Assembly (NCBI GenBank): GCA_038227045.1
Contig: JBBRQD010000011.1
Coordinates: 20,353-84,352, forward strand
Reading direction: 5' to 3'
DNA length: 64,000 nucleotides
Source of the DNA: JANXLS01 sp038227045
GTDB taxonomy: Bacteria; Planctomycetota; SZUA-567; H5-PLA8
Positions 61,501 through 64,000 of this stretch are shown here, one piece after another; within the stretch, counting starts at the first letter, position 1; every line of letters begins with the position of its first letter. Both the position numbers and the translations under genes were made by a program. The notes under the pieces were generated by a model. That model had not been told where the DNA came from. It searched no databases and saw only the letters and a program-made list of their open reading frames with translations.

Positions 61501-62273
61501 TGTCCGCCGGGATTGAGATTGATCGCGGAATCCTCCGGCCCTTCATCCGCACCGCGCGGCGATTCCGGCGAGTCTCCTTCCACGTGAGCCGGCGCCGACG
61601 AGTTCATCCCGAACACGATGGCGAGCGTGCCGAGAATAATATTCGAGATCACCGCGAGCCAATTCGAATTCGCCTTGCCCAGCACCGGCAACAAAATGAA
61701 ACCGGTCAATGCCGCGCCCAACACGGCGCCGAACGTGTTCACCGCGTACAGCGCGCCGACTGTCCTGCCAAAAAACGCGCGCGAGCGGACGAGATATTGA
61801 GAGAGCACCGGAAGCGTTGCCCCCATGAATGTCGTGGGAATCAGCAGCAGAACGAAGGAGATCGCAAAGCGCGCCACGCTCAGGCTCGTGCCGCCGCCCG
61901 CTTCGCCGTAGAGGTTGCGGTACAGCGGAATGACCGGGCTTTCCGCGCTAAACGCCCACGGCAGAAACGCGCAATAAATTCCGATCGCCAGTTCGAGTAT
62001 GCCGTAGGCCATCATCGGCCGAGTGAGACGATGGCAGACGCGCCCGCCGACATAGCTTCCGAGCGCCAGTCCCGCCATGAACGCGGTCAGCACCGCCGAC
62101 ATGCTTTGCACCGTGTTGCCGAAGATCAATCCCAAATGCCGGCACCAGAGCACTTCGTAAATCAGCCCGCAGATGCCGGAGAATAAAAACAGCACCCAGA
62201 CGATAGCCTGTTGCGGCGCAATTCGCGGGAGTGAAGCGGGCACCGGCTCGGTACTCGCGGGAGCAGAATCCAT
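58524..62273 (-). CDS. Fused MFS-like/spermidine-synthase-like membrane protein
   Basis: 1249 residues from ATG 62273 (GAGG in front). Two six-helix halves fill about 1-540 (FLFSGICGLIYEVLWCRHL; FMAGLALGSYVGGRV; GATLPVLSQYLV and GATLPLTMQVAA are repeated in both halves, as is YAVNTFGAVLGA/YAVNTVGSILGS). The SAM-binding domain follows near 640-860: LVIGLGSGASAGAAL and SEPSNPWLAGVGNLFT, where active spermidine synthases have DxxD. So it is probably not a classical aminopropyltransferase. The C-terminal 350 residues are helical with TPR-like periodicity. It faces the amine oxidase gene tail to tail with 11 bases between. Confidence 0.88.
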   Translation of the reverse strand: MDSAPASTEPVPASLPRIAPQQAIVWVLFLFSGICGLIYEVLWCRHLGLIFGNTVQSMSAVLTAFMAGLALGSYVGGRVCHRLTRPMMAYGILELAIGIYCAFLPWAFSAESPVIPLYRNLYGEAGGGTSLSVARFAISFVLLLIPTTFMGATLPVLSQYLVRSRAFFGRTVGALYAVNTFGAVLGAALTGFILLPVLGKANSNWLAVISNIILGTLAIVFGMNSSAPAHVEGDSPESPRGADEGPEDSAINLNPGGQVPVSPLALKLAILTFGLTGFAALTTQIGWNRAISLAMGSSTYVFSLIVSVFILGLSFGGAWGARAAEKTHDPLALLGKVLIAIGLGSIALTVLLGIGPKLLFALVALGKDAGWNWLQAFQALGIGLLIIGPTFMMGATLPLTMQVAARTDGAPGRTVGTIYAVNTVGSILGSFIGGLVILPWLEIRGTLLLMSMLYAAPGLVLYLMSKSGRDRKPRSEFTISMIAILTILAVLFGSPQWDPLTMSSGMYLLRNQTMLTAVKKGNWSEVFSPNLHKDTELKYYNEGATATVAVTRIKEYLFAPDDVKDEPLESNAANPVSTDPPVIEPFPQEPPSRYIFSLTVGGKPDASSHGDMSTQLGLTLIPVLLHERPESVLVIGLGSGASAGAALAPDSVKNVDVVEMSPEVVEASFFFAPFTGLAYKARPGRDRHWLDTPRLNLIVNDARNHLLLTSKKYDVIASEPSNPWLAGVGNLFTQEAFQLSHDHLNPGGVMCQWIHSYSLEETDFFSIAKTFGTVFKHMQLWCVNRRDFLLIGADMPIRMDILKLRARMAQKNVKPLLESIRFDSEEEFIACFMSTDSELRNVVKGAPLHTDDNMRLEFSTPKALYNTLQQLRSTQFEPDPESLVDLNTLSASERRATGERLDFAASGREHTRCAFEHAGNRIDHWVKALALAPKQFWAVEYKKFIEAAIEKRPAEKAPALRDEALEKIKELAEREGEVKALDALQKLSDNRATDGVTTFECAELAVKIMRANGDSLSARKMLAVTLQKPGMAVNPHAALLWAAWAELTLETEKPDVDAAFEIARRADALARAKGTTLDAAGRIALKSKMYAEAYNEYRFLCATQPNRDDFKIGLADTLIGIAGVPQLRTEKLEAALRKLRFALRVSREATHFLDGEPAAWVRLAQVNLELSKLDPAAAEFHKSEAQNAWARVLELDKGNVLKGVEPQKAGTPALTNPALKGKLLRLEETFKMDADSFMQLFSEMTALKK

Positions 62274-62287
62274 TCGGACCTCGAAAG

Positions 62288-62341
62288 AGGGGTTAGGGAT
62301 GTGGGCGCGCGATGCGCGGCTGCTTTCTTCCCTAACCCCTA
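62288..62341. repeat. TTAGGGG-type array around the immunity gene end
   Basis: AGGGGTTAGGGA (62288-62299) and its exact complement (62329-62340), 12 bp, enclose a GC-rich GCGCGCGATGCGCGGC loop. The TAG stop codon of the immunity gene (62339-62341) is the outer end of the right arm. It also lies in the leader of the MFS/SpeE fusion gene. Confidence 0.9.
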
Positions 62342-62650
62342 ATGTGTATCGTCTGGCTTCAGACGTTGCTGCAACGCCAAGAGCTGATTTTTGTCGGACG
62401 GCAACCACGCGGAGCCGAGGTCGCGCGTCCACCAGGTTTGCACCTGGGCGAACGGCACCGTGGCCGCGGAGTTCAAAAACGTCTCAAGTTCCGTTGTCAG
62501 CGCGGCAACCTGTGCCGGCGTCGCGTGCTTTCGGAAATCGTCCAGCGCGCCTTCGGGCGTGCCGTGCTCCAGTTTAAAGTCTTCGTGCAGGTAAGCGCGC
62601 GCGAACGCCGAAAGCTGATGGTAGTCGTGACTGGAAAAAGTGGTTTTCAT
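62339..62650 (-). CDS. CdiI-like immunity protein
   Basis: 103 residues. The first half reads FARAYLHEDFKLEHG and then TPEGALDDFRKHATPAQ, the aromatic-YLHxDFxxxHGTPExAL pattern I associate with contact-dependent inhibition immunity proteins (CdiI). ATG 62650 overlaps the stop codon of the toxin gene by four bases (ATGA), so toxin and immunity are translationally coupled, toxin first. The open frame continues upstream inside the toxin gene and is not used. Confidence 0.75.
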   Translation of the reverse strand: MKTTFSSHDYHQLSAFARAYLHEDFKLEHGTPEGALDDFRKHATPAQVAALTTELETFLNSAATVPFAQVQTWWTRDLGSAWLPSDKNQLLALQQRLKPDDTH

Positions 62651-63258
62651 CGCGCTTCCGGATAGGAGGTGAGAACGTGAAACGATTCGCCGTCGGCCTT
62701 CAAAACCACTTTCGCGCCGTAACAGGGTTGAGAACTGCTTTTGCCGCGATGGATGCTGCGACCGATCGGGGTTTTGCCGTCCCCGAAAAAGTCGAAGGCC
62801 AGATTCGGCCGGTTGGAACCTTGGTGGATCCACGCGTCGATCTTCGACTTGTTCCTTTCGAGCGCCATGCTGACGACGCGTTCGGCGGTGTTTTTGTCGG
62901 TGTAAGTGGACGCACTGGAGATATCGGTTTCCTGCTGAAGACGTTCCAAAAGTTGTTCGTCCGAGCGGCCGACGTGGCGCTGCAACGTGTGGCCGTGATG
63001 CTTTTCGTCCTGATCCAAATCGCGCTTGGGCGCATTGGAGGATTCTGACGACGGCGAATTCGGCGGCGGCCTGTTACTCCTCGATTCAGGCTCTTCAGAC
63101 GGAATCTGCAAATCTGGCGTCGTCGGTTTGTCTACCGAGATAGTCGGAGTGGGCGACGAAGGAGCCGGCAGTGTGCCGCCGGTGTAACGCGAATACGCGT
63201 AGACGGCGATAAGAAACACGGCGGTCAAAATGGACTTGGTGAGACTGTTGTTGTTCAT
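62647..63258 (-). CDS. Membrane-anchored RNase A-like (CdiA-CT type) toxin
   Basis: 203 residues. Residues 9-25 form a signal anchor or signal peptide; 26-80 are a Pro/Ser-rich linker (TLPAPSSPTPT, NRPPPNSPSS); 85-203 match the bacterial RNase A-like toxin domain first described in a Yersinia CdiA C-terminus: HGHTLQRHVGRSDEQLLERL, ISSASTYTDKNTAERVV, NLAFDFFGDGKTPIGRSI, and VLTSYP at the end. The candidate catalytic residues are His95 (or His90), Thr197 and Tyr199. Delivery modules of the usual giant CdiA or T6 effectors are missing. With the overlapping immunity gene it forms a compact toxin/immunity pair. Confidence 0.8.
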   Translation of the reverse strand: MNNNSLTKSILTAVFLIAVYAYSRYTGGTLPAPSSPTPTISVDKPTTPDLQIPSEEPESRSNRPPPNSPSSESSNAPKRDLDQDEKHHGHTLQRHVGRSDEQLLERLQQETDISSASTYTDKNTAERVVSMALERNKSKIDAWIHQGSNRPNLAFDFFGDGKTPIGRSIHRGKSSSQPCYGAKVVLKADGESFHVLTSYPEAR

Positions 63259-63337
63259 GAATCAAATGTTAAGAGCAATCCAGGCGCATTCAAACCGAAA
63301 ACACTTTCCCCACTCTCATTGCCGCTCTTGGCGTACC

Positions 63338-63814
63338 TCAGCGTCTTCCGCGGTGAAAAGGCATTCTATTCTTCCGCGCACGCTCGACTTCGTCCCAATG
63401 CCGGCGCTCTTCCTCCGTCGTCAGCGTATCGCGCGACAGTCGTTTCAGCATCAGCGGCGCGATGGGGCGGGGGCGCTCTTTGGGGCCGAGGCACACGAAT
63501 GTCACGTACGCGCTGAACATGTCGCGCTCGCGAGGAAAGCCCAGTTGCAGCACGTGCGTGAATACAGTCAGCGACGTGCGCCCCGTATGGACGGGCAGCG
63601 AACGAAATCGCAGCAGCGAGCCTTGCTTGGCCGAATGCCGGAATTCGACGCGATCAATAGCCACCGTGACGAGATTGGCCGCCGGCTTGAGCAGTGACAT
63701 GGCGGCGATGTAGGCCTGTTCGTCGAGCCATTCGAGCAGTCTGCCGCCAAAGAGATAGCCATGGTGGTTGAGATGCTCCGGGCGCACAAGAAGCGTGGAT
63801 TCGCAGGCGTTCAT
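63338..63814 (-). CDS. Acyl-CoA thioesterase, hotdog fold (YciA/ACOT type)
   Basis: 158 residues. HLNHHGYLFGGRLLEWLDEQAYIAAM is the helix and catalytic segment of the family (N-x-x-G-x-x-FGG and D-E), followed by VEFRHSAKQGSLLRFRS and the strand pattern FTHVLQLGFP. The C-terminus is charged. It cleaves acyl-CoA thioesters; chain length cannot be told. Single gene; the 80 bases between it and the toxin show no terminator. Confidence 0.9.
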   Translation of the reverse strand: MNACESTLLVRPEHLNHHGYLFGGRLLEWLDEQAYIAAMSLLKPAANLVTVAIDRVEFRHSAKQGSLLRFRSLPVHTGRTSLTVFTHVLQLGFPRERDMFSAYVTFVCLGPKERPRPIAPLMLKRLSRDTLTTEEERRHWDEVERARKNRMPFHRGRR

Positions 63815-63880
63815 TTTGAATTAGACTCCTTTGATGGATTCATCTGAGATAATGGCGGTTTGTCTTTGTTTACCGTGTGC

Positions 63881-63968
63881 CTTCATAGGAGAATCGCCAC
63901 GAAAAACGCATGTAAATTGAGTTTTTGGGGCCAAAATCCGCAGCAAAGTGTTATGCACTCCTATGAAG
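63881..63968. repeat. 11-bp inverted repeat at the window end
   Basis: CTTCATAGGAG (63881-63891) and its exact complement CTCCTATGAAG (63958-63968) enclose 66 bases. The region 63815-64000 contains no gene I can see; it may belong to a promoter or another dispersed repeat. Confidence 0.6.
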
Positions 63969-64000
63969 TTTTCGCGTTAACCCTTCAAAAAGGCGGTAAA

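Overview
The window is a moderately GC-rich bacterial chromosome segment, most likely from the PVC superphylum (Planctomycetota, Verrucomicrobiota or relatives). Evidence: a PVC-type membrane-bound dehydrogenase fused to HEAT repeats and a CxxCH haem site (31205-34720) next to its SGNH partner; several secreted HEAT-repeat proteins and lipoproteins; a DUF4388 protein; a formylglycine-generating-enzyme-like protein; fused MFS/spermidine synthase; and many long intergenic inverted repeats. I see no rRNA, tRNA, CRISPR array, transposase or phage gene. Most of the window looks like ordinary chromosome with dispersed non-coding repeats.

Layout. 1-6.3 kb: C-terminus of a sirohaem nitrite/sulfite reductase, DAHP synthase, a membrane protein, a HEAT protein, DUF2304, a 27-residue lysine-rich protein, a TauE/SafE permease, a CbiX-type chelatase (sirohaem theme) and a TIM-barrel isomerase. 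6.4-12.2 kb: a giant GH42-like lipoprotein, an unknown 116-residue protein and a RegB-like sensor kinase. 12.3-21.2 kb: HflX, arginase, PriA, a 1070-residue secreted multi-domain protein and an OmpR-type regulator. 21.4-25.9 kb: a SpeD-SpeE fusion, a double GNAT protein and an ABC exporter. 26.4-31 kb: TetR, ClpP, a trigger factor with a histidine-rich tail, and a pseudo-receiver/DUF4388 protein. 31.2-36.4 kb: PVC cytochrome/dehydrogenase, SGNH protein, Bfd-like ferredoxin. 36.5-40.9 kb: a LysR regulator divergent from the pyruvate dehydrogenase operon (E1 alpha, E1 beta, E2). 41-49.4 kb: a coiled-coil/HhH protein, two HEAT proteins, the FGE-like protein, a glycosyltransferase/methyltransferase pair, two more copies of the 1746-type membrane protein and a lone antitoxin. 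49.4-51.6 kb: ThiC with its TPP riboswitch. 51.8-62.3 kb: a hydrolase, then DUF4178, a 59-residue secreted peptide, DUF350, a membrane aminopropyltransferase, a Tat-type FAD amine-oxidase-like lipoprotein, and opposite to them a 1249-residue MFS/spermidine-synthase fusion. 62.3-63.8 kb: a membrane-anchored RNase A-like toxin with a CdiI-like immunity protein, and an acyl-CoA thioesterase.

Themes. Polyamines recur: arginase, the SpeD-SpeE fusion, the membrane SpeE cluster with a putative amine oxidase, and a third SpeE-like fusion. The most novel-looking items are the compact RNase A-like toxin/immunity pair, the membrane polyamine cluster with its 59-residue exported peptide, the FGE-like domain interrupted by membrane helices, and a family of short-period (7- or 8-nt) degenerate repeat arrays between genes, several of which contain the stop codon of the upstream gene. 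Start codons were chosen by Shine-Dalgarno spacing and family-typical N-termini; no database search was run, so all family names rest on recognition of motifs.
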